The notes: generated by a model not told the origin, from the sequence alone. Positions 8,639 through 17,016 are shown, counted from the stretch's first letter. The stretch is 47,069 bases of DNA from Prevotella sp. (GCA_017410365.1 JAFQQY010000044.1:1-47069); one strand, 5' to 3'. Numbers and translations are program-made.

Positions 8639-10840
8639 ATGCAAAAACTCTGTTCAAAGAAATTACCTGTGAATATAGTGCTACATCCGTCATGGTGGAA
8701 TAAGAATGCTGGTATATCGTTCGACGAAAGTTTCTTCTATGACCCAAGAAGAAGAGTGGAAGATGAAAGACTCATGGAGCAAGTGCTGTTTGAGCGCTTT
8801 GGCGACTTGGGACTTGGCGAGGACCACGATAAAGACCTTCCACAGATTGGTGCCGTACACCTTGCTTCGGGCTACCTACTTTCGGAAATGCTAGGTTGCA
8901 AGATTGAGTATTTCGAAGATTCTGCCCCACAGGTAATCTGTGCCCATCGCGAAGAGTTGAAGATAGACGAGGCTGGCGCATTCAAGTCGGAAGCATTCCA
9001 AAAGTTGGTAAGACTAGTAGAACAACTAAAGGCAAAACACGGTTATGTTGTGGGCGACATTAATTGGGGCGGCGTGCTAAACCTTGCCATCGATGTGCGC
9101 GGTGAAGAGATTTTCACAGATATGATAACACGCCCCGATGAGGTGAAAGCATATTTCCGCTCTATAGCAAATGTCATTGATAAGTTTGTGTGGTATGTGC
9201 AAAGTCTTACAGGCAGTTCGTCTATCTCCGTCAACCGCTCTGCACGATTGTTCGACCACCCCGTAGCCATTCATTCCGAATGTTCGCACACGATGATTTC
9301 TGAACAAGACTACCGCGACTTCATACTGCCTATAGACATCGAATGGAGCAAGAGGCATCAGCCATACGGAATACATTACTGCGGCAAAGACCCTCATCGC
9401 CATGCAGAGGAGTTTGCTAAGATAGAACGACTGGCTTTCCTCGATGTTGGTTGGGGAGGCGACGTGGCTCACCTGAGAAAGCATCTGCCTAATACTTTCT
9501 TCAATATCCGACTCAATCCGGTAGATATTGAAACTAAGACGAAAGACGAGTTGCACGAGATTATTAAGGAGCGTGTAGTGGCAGCAGGCAAAGACCTTAC
9601 GCTGACTGGCTTATGCTGCGTAAACATGGACGACAAGGTGTCTGATGAAAGAATAAGAGACATTTACAACATAGCAAGCGAACTGAGAATAGAGACGGAC
9701 GATGCAAGCGACACGTTCGACTTTAACCTTGCAGATAGTCAAGCAACCATTGTCCACCCTATCCCACCTAAGGATTTCTGTCTGAACGAGTATGAAGACT
9801 ATGCCGCAGAACTTGATGAGCGATGCAAGGAGTTCTGGAATGCCGACGAGGGCATACTTGTTTACAGACGCATGCGAGTTAAAGAGGTTTTTGCTGCCGA
9901 CTCGCGCGACATGGAGAAATCATTGCAATGGCAATTGGGAGCGCTTAAAGAAAGCATGAAGTTCAAGGCAGACATAGCAAACTTCCTTGAACCATGGCAC
10001 GGACTGGGAACAGTGGCATCGGCATACGGATTCGATTATATATGGGAACCGGGACAGGCTCCGGCTGTAAACGGCAAGTTTGCCTCTGCCAATGAGTTGG
10101 TGAATGCTCCATACGTGCCTGTAGTAGAAACAGGCATCGGCAAGTTTACTCTCGACATGACACGCTATTTCGTTGAACAGACGGAAGGGCGAATACCAAT
10201 GTCGTTCTGTGATGTGCAGTCGCCTTTGAACACGGTAAGCAACATCATTGACAGCAACCAGTTCTACATAGACTTTTACGATAATCCTGGCGACATGCGT
10301 ACCGCTCTTAACCGCACGGCACAGTTGCTTACCGACTACACCTTGGAACAACAGAAGATAATAGGCAAGGCACTGGCACGACCCGGTCATGGCTTTGCAT
10401 CAAGCAGGATGTTCTCTGGTCTAGGAATGTCTGACGACACAATAACCATGATGCCCGATGACATTTATTTCGACATGTGCGTGCCACCAATGGTTAAGGC
10501 CGGCATGCCTTTCGGTGGTCCGGTATTCCATTCATGCGGCAATTGGAGCGGAAAGAAAGAAGGCATTGCCAATATAGAAGGTATACGCATGGCTGACGGC
10601 GCTTTCTCGCTTGCTACTGACCCGGGTGCCAATCCTACAGACGGCTATGCCGATGTTTTTGCCGGCAAGGGCATAGTGCTGAATGCAAGAATTGTCGGGA
10701 AACCATCGCTTGTTATCGAAAAGGTAAAGCAGCTTTGGAAACCTGGCATGAAACTGATTGTTGTCACCTATTGTGACACACCAGAAGAACAGGAGTACTT
10801 GTATAAAAAGATAAGGAACCTCTCCCCAACCCTCCCCTAA
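8639..10840 (+). CDS. Tandem uroporphyrinogen-decarboxylase-fold protein, methyltransferase type
   Basis: 733 aa, about twice the usual URO-D length, made of two URO-D-like halves (about 1-355 and 380-725). Each half keeps what look like zinc ligands of cobalamin/thiol methyltransferases: H246-x-C248 (HYCG) with Cys326/327 in the first, H631-x-C633 (HSCG) with Cys712 in the second. HemE, the heme enzyme, does not carry this H-x-C plus C set, so a role in heme synthesis is unlikely. Methyl transfer involving a corrinoid or thiol is the best guess, but no corrinoid protein is adjacent. The last residues (NLSPTLP) are coded inside a GC-rich repeat. It is in an operon with the transporter 49 nt downstream. 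Confidence 0.8.
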   Translation: MQKLCSKKLPVNIVLHPSWWNKNAGISFDESFFYDPRRRVEDERLMEQVLFERFGDLGLGEDHDKDLPQIGAVHLASGYLLSEMLGCKIEYFEDSAPQVICAHREELKIDEAGAFKSEAFQKLVRLVEQLKAKHGYVVGDINWGGVLNLAIDVRGEEIFTDMITRPDEVKAYFRSIANVIDKFVWYVQSLTGSSSISVNRSARLFDHPVAIHSECSHTMISEQDYRDFILPIDIEWSKRHQPYGIHYCGKDPHRHAEEFAKIERLAFLDVGWGGDVAHLRKHLPNTFFNIRLNPVDIETKTKDELHEIIKERVVAAGKDLTLTGLCCVNMDDKVSDERIRDIYNIASELRIETDDASDTFDFNLADSQATIVHPIPPKDFCLNEYEDYAAELDERCKEFWNADEGILVYRRMRVKEVFAADSRDMEKSLQWQLGALKESMKFKADIANFLEPWHGLGTVASAYGFDYIWEPGQAPAVNGKFASANELVNAPYVPVVETGIGKFTLDMTRYFVEQTEGRIPMSFCDVQSPLNTVSNIIDSNQFYIDFYDNPGDMRTALNRTAQLLTDYTLEQQKIIGKALARPGHGFASSRMFSGLGMSDDTITMMPDDIYFDMCVPPMVKAGMPFGGPVFHSCGNWSGKKEGIANIEGIRMADGAFSLATDPGANPTDGYADVFAGKGIVLNARIVGKPSLVIEKVKQLWKPGMKLIVVTYCDTPEEQEYLYKKIRNLSPTLP

Positions 10841-10850
10841 AGGGAGAGAG
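10820..10850. repeat. C-rich/G-rich hairpin repeat (copy 2), overlapping a gene end
   Basis: CTCCCCT and AGGGAGA lie head to head around the stop codon TAA (10,838-10,840) of the URO-D gene. It is the same family as 5764-5790. The repeat supplies the final five or so codons and the stop of the gene. Confidence 0.55.
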
Positions 10851-10889
10851 TAAAGCCCTTTTAAAAGTTGAAGGATTAAACAATAAATC

Positions 10890-12131
10890 ATGAAACAATA
10901 CCGCTGGCGCATAGTCGCCTTGTTGTTCTTTGCAACAACCATCAATTACATAGACCGTCAGGTACTGGGCTTGCTCAAGCCTGTTATTTCAGAAGATATT
11001 TCGCTTAGCGAAGCTGAGTATGGTTATATAGTATCTGCCTTTCAGGCTGCATACGCCATAGGCATGTTGCTTGCCGGACGCTTTATCGACAAGTTTGGCA
11101 CACGCATATCATATACCATTGCCATTGCCGTGTGGAGTTTGGCAGGGTGTCTGCATGCAGCTGCTGCCAACTTCTTCCATCTGGCAGCAGCACGTTTCAT
11201 GCTTGGCGTGGGCGAATCTGCCAATTTCCCTGCAGCCATAAAGACCATTACCGAATGGTTTCCAAAGAAAGAGCGCGCCTTCGCTACCGGTCTATTCAAC
11301 TCTGGCAGTAACATCGGAGCCATAGTAGCACCACTAATCGTTACCTACATAACCGTGGAATATGGTTGGCGCGAGGCATTTATCGTCACCGGACTATTAG
11401 GATTTATATGGATAATAGCATGGTTGGCATTCTATCAGATACCGGCAAAGGCAAAAGGACTATCTAAGGAAGAGTTCGACTATATACATCAAGACAAGAA
11501 AGAAGAGGAGGAAGAAGACAAAGACGGAAAGAAACAGCCTTGGTGGCACCTGTTCAAGCGACGCACCACATTGGGCATTTGTCTTGCACGATTTGTATGC
11601 GACTGGCCATGGTGGTTTTTCCTGTTCTGGACACCTGATTTCCTTAGCAAGACCTTCAACATGGATTTATCGGCAATGCAGGTGCCCATTGTAATAATCT
11701 ACATCGTATCGGACTTTGGCGGAATCGTGGGCGGCTACATCTCATCAAAGATGATGCGCATGGGTCGCACGGCTGCCTTCTCACGCTTTGCCGGTCTGCT
11801 AATCTGTGCACTTATGGTTCTTCCCGTATCGCTTATCCCTTCGGTAGGCACACTTTGGATGGTTATTGCAATAATCAGCCTGGCATGCTTTGCACACCAA
11901 GGCTGGGCTGCCAACATCTATACCGTGGTGTCTGACAACTATCCCAAAAGTCAGGTAGCCACAATGACCGCCCTGGCTGGTTTTAGCGGAAGCATTGGTG
12001 GCATAATAGCAGCATCGGCGGTTGGTCTTATACTACAGATTACAAACAGCTACTATGCCGTGTTCATGGTTGCCGCCACGACATACGTTATAGCATGGAT
12101 TCTGCTACGCTTGCTGGTGAGATACAAGTAA
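10890..12131 (+). CDS. MFS transporter, ExuT/hexuronate (ACS family) type
   Basis: 413 aa, about twelve membrane helices. The N-terminus (TTINYIDRQVLGLLKPVISEDISLSEAEYGYIVSAFQ) is the signature of the anion:cation symporter family that includes hexuronate and sugar-acid importers. A very acidic central loop (HQDKKEEEEEDKDGKKQPWW) lies between the two halves. It follows the double URO-D gene in the same operon, so its substrate is probably what that enzyme acts on, or a donor for it. The family call is firm; hexuronate itself is not certain, as no uronate isomerase or mannonate enzyme is nearby. Confidence 0.85.
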   Translation: MKQYRWRIVALLFFATTINYIDRQVLGLLKPVISEDISLSEAEYGYIVSAFQAAYAIGMLLAGRFIDKFGTRISYTIAIAVWSLAGCLHAAAANFFHLAAARFMLGVGESANFPAAIKTITEWFPKKERAFATGLFNSGSNIGAIVAPLIVTYITVEYGWREAFIVTGLLGFIWIIAWLAFYQIPAKAKGLSKEEFDYIHQDKKEEEEEDKDGKKQPWWHLFKRRTTLGICLARFVCDWPWWFFLFWTPDFLSKTFNMDLSAMQVPIVIIYIVSDFGGIVGGYISSKMMRMGRTAAFSRFAGLLICALMVLPVSLIPSVGTLWMVIAIISLACFAHQGWAANIYTVVSDNYPKSQVATMTALAGFSGSIGGIIAASAVGLILQITNSYYAVFMVAATTYVIAWILLRLLVRYK

Positions 12132-12170
12132 ACCCAAACAGCCATTAGACCTAGGATAACCGGGTAAAAT

Positions 12171-12208
12171 AAAAGGCGTGAAAACAATCTGTCTTCACGC
12201 CATATTTT
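12171..12208. terminator. Bidirectional terminator
   Basis: ggcgtgaa (12,175-12,182) pairs with ttcacgcc (12,194-12,201), with A-rich sequence on the left and T-rich on the right. It serves the convergent transporter (+) and PqqD-like (-) genes. Confidence 0.75.
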
Positions 12209-12230
12209 ATATATAAATGTTTGTATTGTC

Positions 12231-12521
12231 TTATTCAACTATCCCTGCCTTATGCCATTGGGCGAGCAGATTCTCAGCGTCATTCAAAGCTGTTGCTTCA
12301 TCTATGTTATACTCTTCTACTAATAGTTTGCAAAGACTTTCTGCTGTGAAATCATCGTCGCCAACAGAGTTCCAAAGGTAAGCAGACGATTCGTTCATAC
12401 TAATAATCTTAGAAAAATCGATGTTCTCTTTACCATCTGCAATGATTACTTGTTCACCACAAACATCTCTTAATGTAAAACCAGGTTTCTTTTTCATATC
12501 TTCCAACTTGTTAATATCCAA
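12231..12521 (-). CDS. PqqD-like peptide-recognition protein
   Basis: 96 aa. It has the small winged-helix PqqD fold: GFTLRDVCGEQVIIADGKENIDFSKIISMNESSAYLWNSV, then a helical part ending LLAQWHKAGIVE. In RiPP pathways such RRE proteins bind the leader of a precursor peptide and hand it to modifying enzymes. It is the last gene of the rpoD-led run and overlaps the peptidase gene by 11 nt, so translation is probably coupled. No precursor peptide, radical-SAM enzyme or cyclase was found beside it, so the target is unknown. Confidence 0.8.
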   Translation of the reverse strand: MDINKLEDMKKKPGFTLRDVCGEQVIIADGKENIDFSKIISMNESSAYLWNSVGDDDFTAESLCKLLVEEYNIDEATALNDAENLLAQWHKAGIVE

Positions 12522-12963
12522 TGAATTTAAATATAAACAGAAGGTATCTTCTTATAGGATATAATTTCATCCACAACGAAGAATACATTTTCCATTTCTT
12601 GCCTGTAAGGTATTCAGGCTTGTCACTACCCTTCCTAAAGAACTTCACAGTCTTTGCCTTGACATCACTCTTGCGACAATATTCATTCTTCAGATTGCCA
12701 TCGCCAAGCAATGTAATATCATCATTGTCTATGGCAATAATACGATGCAAAACGAAATAACCAGCAGTGATTTCTGCTAATACAACGTCACCCACTTCAA
12801 ACTGTCCATTGGCAAGAACCAACTCTGCTTTATCCCTACCATTTTGCAAGAAAGGACGCATGCTATTGCCCTTCAAGGGAATAGTAACGGTATGACCCTC
12901 TTCCAACATCTTTATCAAGGCTGGTATAAAGGTTGAATTAGTCAATTGTACCGTTGCACTCAT
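12511..12963 (-). CDS. S24/S26-type serine peptidase, probable Ser/His dyad
   Basis: 150 aa. The motif IPLKGNSMRPFL gives the nucleophile Ser34 (SMxP box of signal peptidases and LexA-like proteins). Where bacterial signal peptidase I has a lysine, this protein shows VLHRI with His73, followed by LLGDGN (Asp88). That fits the Ser-His (ER or SipW) branch of S26. There is no N-terminal membrane anchor; only the C-terminus (RRYLLFIFKFIGY) is hydrophobic. It overlaps the kinase gene by 4 nt and PqqD by 11 nt. In this context it is a candidate leader peptidase for a small modified peptide, which is inference. Confidence 0.78.
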   Translation of the reverse strand: MSATVQLTNSTFIPALIKMLEEGHTVTIPLKGNSMRPFLQNGRDKAELVLANGQFEVGDVVLAEITAGYFVLHRIIAIDNDDITLLGDGNLKNEYCRKSDVKAKTVKFFRKGSDKPEYLTGKKWKMYSSLWMKLYPIRRYLLFIFKFIGY

Positions 12964-13841
12964 CTTGATATTTCATTATAGCATACATGAGCAGCCTCGT
13001 CGTCTGGCAAGCAATGCATGGTGTAAACCGGAACGATTCCGATTATCTTTACTATAGTATCGCAAATGTTCTTGTAGATTGTCTTGTCCCACTTCATCGA
13101 CGAGCATGAAGGCAAGAAAGATGCAAAGGCCTGCACAGCAGCATGCTTTTCCACATAATTCCTGTCAGCCCTGCTTATTCTTGTTATGGCTCCCAACTTT
13201 GCCGACTTATTACGATAGCATGGTGTCTTGCCGCTCCATGGCGAACCAAACACATAAGGTGTGCCGTCTAGAACCCTTACCACAGGATTGTCGTCGTTAA
13301 GCAATTCCGTATCGAGAATATTCTTCAGCCATAGCGACGAATGGGTGCTCTTGCCCGTTCCACTTTGCGCGATGAAAGGATAGGCATAGCCATTGTTAAT
13401 GGGACAAGAAGCATGGATTAGCAACGTATCGTGGTAGCTGCCAGCAAAGGCATAGATGAGCATCAAGGCGTTATTTAGTCCGAAACTACGTTGAGACTTG
13501 TCGCCATATATTACACATTTGCATTTGGAGAAGTCGCTGTTGGTAATCAACAGGCAACAATCATTCTTCTTAATATCCTGGATAATGTATTGATAGCTGC
13601 CGTCATCAAACTTATATACTACTGTATATCCATTACCGGTAACACATTCACGAATAAGTTCGCCACCTGTTACTGGTTCAAGATTTGCCAAAACATCAAG
13701 TTCAAACAACAGTTCATCTGGCCTGTCGCTCAATATAAACGGCAGAAAAGAAGGTATCAAAGACAACAGTTCGTCGTCAAGACCGATGAGATTTATACAG
13801 AGGTTATGTTCTGCAACTTTAAAATAATGGCTATTCTGCAT
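12960..13841 (-). CDS. HprK-related serine kinase-like P-loop protein
   Basis: 293 aa from the start MQNSHYFKV. Starting there leaves an 11-nt overlap with the upstream gene; the longer version from 13,871 would overlap by 41 nt. The P-loop AQSGTGKST (residues about 158-166) is followed by HSSLW, then NDDNPVV and YVFGSPWSGKTPCYRN, the pattern of Bacteroidota proteins related to the C-terminal domain of HPr kinase/phosphorylase. The N-terminal 150 residues differ from true HprK, and no PTS genes are near. HprK homologues phosphorylate the C-terminus of some lasso peptides, so a tailoring role with the adjacent peptidase and PqqD protein is plausible. Confidence 0.78.
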   Translation of the reverse strand: MQNSHYFKVAEHNLCINLIGLDDELLSLIPSFLPFILSDRPDELLFELDVLANLEPVTGGELIRECVTGNGYTVVYKFDDGSYQYIIQDIKKNDCCLLITNSDFSKCKCVIYGDKSQRSFGLNNALMLIYAFAGSYHDTLLIHASCPINNGYAYPFIAQSGTGKSTHSSLWLKNILDTELLNDDNPVVRVLDGTPYVFGSPWSGKTPCYRNKSAKLGAITRISRADRNYVEKHAAVQAFASFLPSCSSMKWDKTIYKNICDTIVKIIGIVPVYTMHCLPDDEAAHVCYNEISR

Positions 13842-14280
13842 TATTATATCCCTCATCGTATGACATATCAATGTATTCGAACTTAAAGTTCTTCGGCTCT
13901 AATACACGAACATCATATTTAATGTTTTTCTTATTAGCAACATACTTGTTCATCAACTGGGTATATTTCTTCTCTATGTCCTTCTTCTTTGTTGCGAACA
14001 TCACGATGCACGTGCGATGCGGCATCTGGTATGTTTTTGAAAGGTAGTTCTTTAACTGATATGAATAATTCTCTCTGCTCATAAGGAATTTGGTCTTTGT
14101 ATCAATCCAAGCCGAATCTAATTTCTGAATTTCAGTTACAAAGACTATTGAGTCTTGAAAAGAGGCTGAGAAACCGAATATGTAGACATCCGGCACAGCC
14201 TTGCCTTTAGCAGAGATTTCATTTACGGCGAACGATGACATGAACAACATTACGCCTAAAAGTATTCTAAATATTTTCAT
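13831..14280 (-). CDS. Small secreted protein of unknown function
   Basis: 149 aa. A signal peptide covers residues about 1-24 (MKIFRILLGVMLFMSSFAVNEISAKG). The mature part looks like a small alpha/beta domain (VPDVYIFGFSASFQDSIVFVTEIQKLDSAWIDTKTKFLMSRENYSYQLKN) with a lysine-rich C-terminal half. I do not recognise a named family. It starts 18 nt after rpoD ends and overlaps the start of the HprK-like gene by 11 nt, so it is probably part of the same transcript. It might be the exported substrate of the neighbouring kinase and peptidase, but the sequence does not show this. Confidence 0.7.
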   Translation of the reverse strand: MKIFRILLGVMLFMSSFAVNEISAKGKAVPDVYIFGFSASFQDSIVFVTEIQKLDSAWIDTKTKFLMSRENYSYQLKNYLSKTYQMPHRTCIVMFATKKKDIEKKYTQLMNKYVANKKNIKYDVRVLEPKNFKFEYIDMSYDEGYNNAE

Positions 14281-14298
14281 TTATATATAAATTTCGTT

Positions 14299-15159
14299 CT
14301 ATCCCAAATATGTCTTGAGAATACGGTTATGGGTACACAATCTTAGTCGTCTGATTGCCTTTTCCTTTATCTGCCGTACCCTTTCACGTGTCAGGCCGTA
14401 TTTGATGCCTATTTCCTCTAGCGACATCTCCTTTTGATTGATTCCGTAGAATGCCTCTATCACCTGGCGTTCACGTACTGACAATGAATTTAATGCAGAC
14501 TGGATTTCTGTTCTCAACGATTCAACCACAAGTGCCCTGTCTACTATCGGCGCATCTTCGTTTACAAGCACATCAAGCAAACTGTTTTCCTCGCCTTCTG
14601 CAAAAGGAGCATCCATGGAAACGTGCTTGCCGCTCAGCTTAAGAACATCATCTATTTTATCCTCTGGCATATTTATGCAATCGGATAGTTCTTCAAGCGA
14701 AGGTCGGCGCTCATTCTCCTGCTCAAACTTGCTAAGCAGTCGATTGATTCTGTTTACAGAACCTATCTGATTCTGAGGCAGCCTTACTATCCTACTCTGT
14801 TCTGCCATAGCCTGCAATATGCTTTGCCTTATCCACCAAACTGCATAAGAAATGAACTTGAAACCTCTTGTCTCGTCGAATCTTTCTGCAGCCTTTATCA
14901 ACCCCACATTACCCTCGTTGATTAAATCTTCAAGGGTCATTCCTTGGTTCTGATATTGCTTGGCAACTGAAACAACAAATCTTAGATTTGCTTTCGTCAA
15001 CTTCTCTAAAGCTCTTTTATCACCCTTTTTTATCTGTTGGGCTAATTCCACCTCTTCGTCTACGGTCAAGAGCTCTTCTTTTCCAATCTCGGTCAAGTAC
15101 TTCTCTAAAGCAGCACTATCTCTGTTGGTAATTGATTTGTTGATTTTTAGTTGTTTCAT
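14299..15159 (-). CDS. rpoD: Housekeeping RNA polymerase sigma factor RpoD
   Basis: 286 aa from the start [18 protein letters not shown]. The in-frame start 24 nt upstream would sit at the promoter and is rejected. It has region 1.2 ([14 protein letters not shown]), region 2 ([38 protein letters not shown] and [10 protein letters not shown]), region 3, and region 4 with the helix-turn-helix ([26 protein letters not shown]). The short form without the long region 1.1 is normal for Bacteroidota, whose RpoD reads the TTTG/TAnnTTTG promoters seen throughout this window. The next gene follows at 18 nt. Confidence 0.96.
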   Translation of the reverse strand: MKQLKINKSITNRDSAALEKYLTEIGKEELLTVDEEVELAQQIKKGDKRALEKLTKANLRFVVSVAKQYQNQGMTLEDLINEGNVGLIKAAERFDETRGFKFISYAVWWIRQSILQAMAEQSRIVRLPQNQIGSVNRINRLLSKFEQENERRPSLEELSDCINMPEDKIDDVLKLSGKHVSMDAPFAEGEENSLLDVLVNEDAPIVDRALVVESLRTEIQSALNSLSVRERQVIEAFYGINQKEMSLEEIGIKYGLTRERVRQIKEKAIRRLRLCTHNRILKTYLG

Positions 15160-15180
15160 TGGTATAGGTTTTATGAGTTG

Positions 15181-15212
15181 CAAAGTTAAAGTTTATTTTC
15201 AAGAAAACCAAA
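15181..15212 (-). promoter_or_regulatory. rpoD promoter
   Basis: On the minus strand TTTG at 15,212-15,209 and TAacTTTG at 15,188-15,181 with a 20-nt spacer. Transcription should start near 15,174, which places the upstream in-frame start (15,183) before the transcript and supports the ATG at 15,159. Confidence 0.75.
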
Positions 15213-15291
15213 GAAACAAGCCACAGATTTACCCCACAACCAAACAAACATTTGTATCATAAGAGAAAACCAGTAGCTTGCACTTTAATTA

Positions 15292-16779
15292 TTAATCTTG
15301 CAATGGAATAGCGAAATATGCTTTCTTGCCTGTAGGATAGATACCTTGAATGTACAATACAGGCTCATTGCTTGTAGATGCTTCTTTCACCACATTCTGC
15401 ATATCGTCGATAGTCTTGATTTGCTCATCGTTGACTTTCTGAATGATGAAACCACGACTAATGCCTGCGTCTTTCATCTTGCCGCTGTTGACCTTGATGA
15501 CCTCAATACCTACGTTAATAGAGAGCTGCTTCTTTTGTGCATCGGTTATCTCACGGAAGTTGGCACCAAGCACATCCAAATCAGCATGTTTCATCACATT
15601 AGTGTTGCCCTGCTCATTCTTCAAGATTACAGTTTCCGTATGTTTTTTCTTTTCATGCAGATATGTTAACGAAACCTTATCGCCCGGACGCTTTCTTGCG
15701 ATAATCTCCTGAAGCTCAGCCATGTTTGTTACCTTATGGCCATCAACAGCAACTATCACGTCGCCGTCTTCAATTCCTGCATCTGCGGCAGCTCCGCCAT
15801 CAACAACCTTTGACACATAGATACCCTCCATTGTGCCGAGGTCAACTTCCTTGCCTTGCTCCTTCTGACTATCTACATATTTCTTTACGTCACCACCCTG
15901 AATACCAATCATGGCTCTCTGCACGGTACCATATTTCTTCAGGTCGTCAACAACCTTGTTCATGATGGTTGTTGGAATGGCAAAACCATAACCGCTATAC
16001 GAACCTGTCTGAGAATAGAGCATAGCATTGATACCTATCAGCTGGCCACGAGCATTTACTAAGGCACCACCAGAGTTTCCCTGATTGATGGCAGCATCGG
16101 TCTGTATAAACGACTCGACACCATTTGCACCGAGACTGCGTGCCTTTGCACTAACGATGCCGGCTGTAACCGTGTTGTTAAGTCCAAGCGGATTGCCTAC
16201 GGCCAGCACCCATTCACCAATACGTATATTGTCGCTGCTTGCTATGGAAATAGCAGGCAGGTTGTTGCCGTCTATCTTCAGAAGAGCCAAGTCGGTAGTC
16301 TTGTCATTACCAATTATTCTTGCTGAATATTCAGAATTGTCGTTAAGAGTAACTGTCAGTTCGTCTGCACCCTCAACCACGTGATTATTGGTTACGATAT
16401 AACCGTCTTTAGATATAATGACACCAGAACCAGTTGCTGTGCGTCTTGGAGTCTGAACCTGTCGTTTCTGTCTGCCACCATTACCTCTGCCGAAGAAACC
16501 GCCGAAAGGGTCGGAAAAGAAATCGCTAAACGGGTCGCTCTCCACCTCAACGGTCTTTATCTTACTATTTTGTACATATTTAATGTGTACCACAGAAGGC
16601 AAAGCCTTTTCTGCTGCATAAGTCAAATCGACACGTTGTCCTGGTGTAGCGCTCTCAGTATTCTCAACAGGCTGTGCCGTTTGTGCATTCGATGCTTTTG
16701 CTTCATTAAATGCAGCTACAGAGAAAGCCAATGCCATCAAACTAAAAGCAGGCAAAATGTAATTTACAATCTTTTTCAT
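15292..16779 (-). CDS. HtrA/DegP-family periplasmic serine protease
   Basis: 495 aa. Signal peptide at residues about 1-29, then a trypsin-like domain with the triad His133 (TNNHVVEG), Asp163 (TTDLALLKID) and Ser236 (INQGNSGGAL). A Gly/Arg/Phe-rich insert (about 82-112) precedes it. Two PDZ domains follow (about 285-380 and 400-490). This is a periplasmic quality-control protease/chaperone that degrades misfolded envelope proteins. All catalytic residues are present and the length is normal. A TAaaTTTG box lies about 50 nt upstream of the start. The downstream neighbour rpoD has its own promoter. Confidence 0.95.
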   Translation of the reverse strand: MKKIVNYILPAFSLMALAFSVAAFNEAKASNAQTAQPVENTESATPGQRVDLTYAAEKALPSVVHIKYVQNSKIKTVEVESDPFSDFFSDPFGGFFGRGNGGRQKRQVQTPRRTATGSGVIISKDGYIVTNNHVVEGADELTVTLNDNSEYSARIIGNDKTTDLALLKIDGNNLPAISIASSDNIRIGEWVLAVGNPLGLNNTVTAGIVSAKARSLGANGVESFIQTDAAINQGNSGGALVNARGQLIGINAMLYSQTGSYSGYGFAIPTTIMNKVVDDLKKYGTVQRAMIGIQGGDVKKYVDSQKEQGKEVDLGTMEGIYVSKVVDGGAAADAGIEDGDVIVAVDGHKVTNMAELQEIIARKRPGDKVSLTYLHEKKKHTETVILKNEQGNTNVMKHADLDVLGANFREITDAQKKQLSINVGIEVIKVNSGKMKDAGISRGFIIQKVNDEQIKTIDDMQNVVKEASTSNEPVLYIQGIYPTGKKAYFAIPLQD

Positions 16780-16826
16780 CTTAAATCCACGTTTCTAATA
16801 ATTAAATAATTGTTTTATTTGCAGTG

Positions 16827-16834
16827 CAAATTTA
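16827..16834 (-). promoter_or_regulatory. -7 box of the htrA gene
   Basis: Reads TAaaTTTG on the minus strand, 48 nt before the start codon. No TTTG is found at the usual -33 distance, which may indicate an activator-dependent promoter. Confidence 0.5.
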
Positions 16835-16895
16835 GACGCAAAAATTGTTAAACGCTTAGAACATAGTTAATATTTGTCGCATTTTAACAATTGGT

Positions 16896-16966
16896 TTTGG
16901 CAATTAACGCCTATTTACGAACACTTGACTGATTTTTACAAATGTTTATAACGACCAATTGCCAAA
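16896..16966. promoter_or_regulatory. Inverted repeat upstream of htrA
   Basis: TTTGGCAATT (16,896-16,905) and AATTGCCAAA (16,957-16,966) are perfect 10-bp inverted arms, 60-130 nt upstream of the htrA -7 box. They could bind a regulator or form a stem. Function unknown. Confidence 0.35.
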
Positions 16967-16983
16967 CATTTGCCATGGAGATG

Positions 16984-17016
16984 TAAAAAAGCCCTTCTAA
17001 ACAAGTCAGAAGGGCT
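16984..17016 (-). terminator. Terminator of maeB
   Basis: agcccttct (16,990-16,998) pairs with agaagggct (17,008-17,016). On the minus strand the stem is followed by a run of six T (16,985-16,990). It lies 24 nt after the maeB stop. Confidence 0.8.

Noticed and set aside
12231-13841. A lasso-peptide cluster
   Set aside because: A PqqD-like protein, protease and HprK-like kinase are present, but no asparagine-synthetase-like cyclase, no transglutaminase-like B2 protease and no precursor ORF were found.
16957-16978. Sigma-54-like site on the minus strand upstream of htrA
   Set aside because: GG and GC are 10 nt apart, but the -24 and -12 blocks otherwise match the consensus poorly, in contrast to the htpG site.
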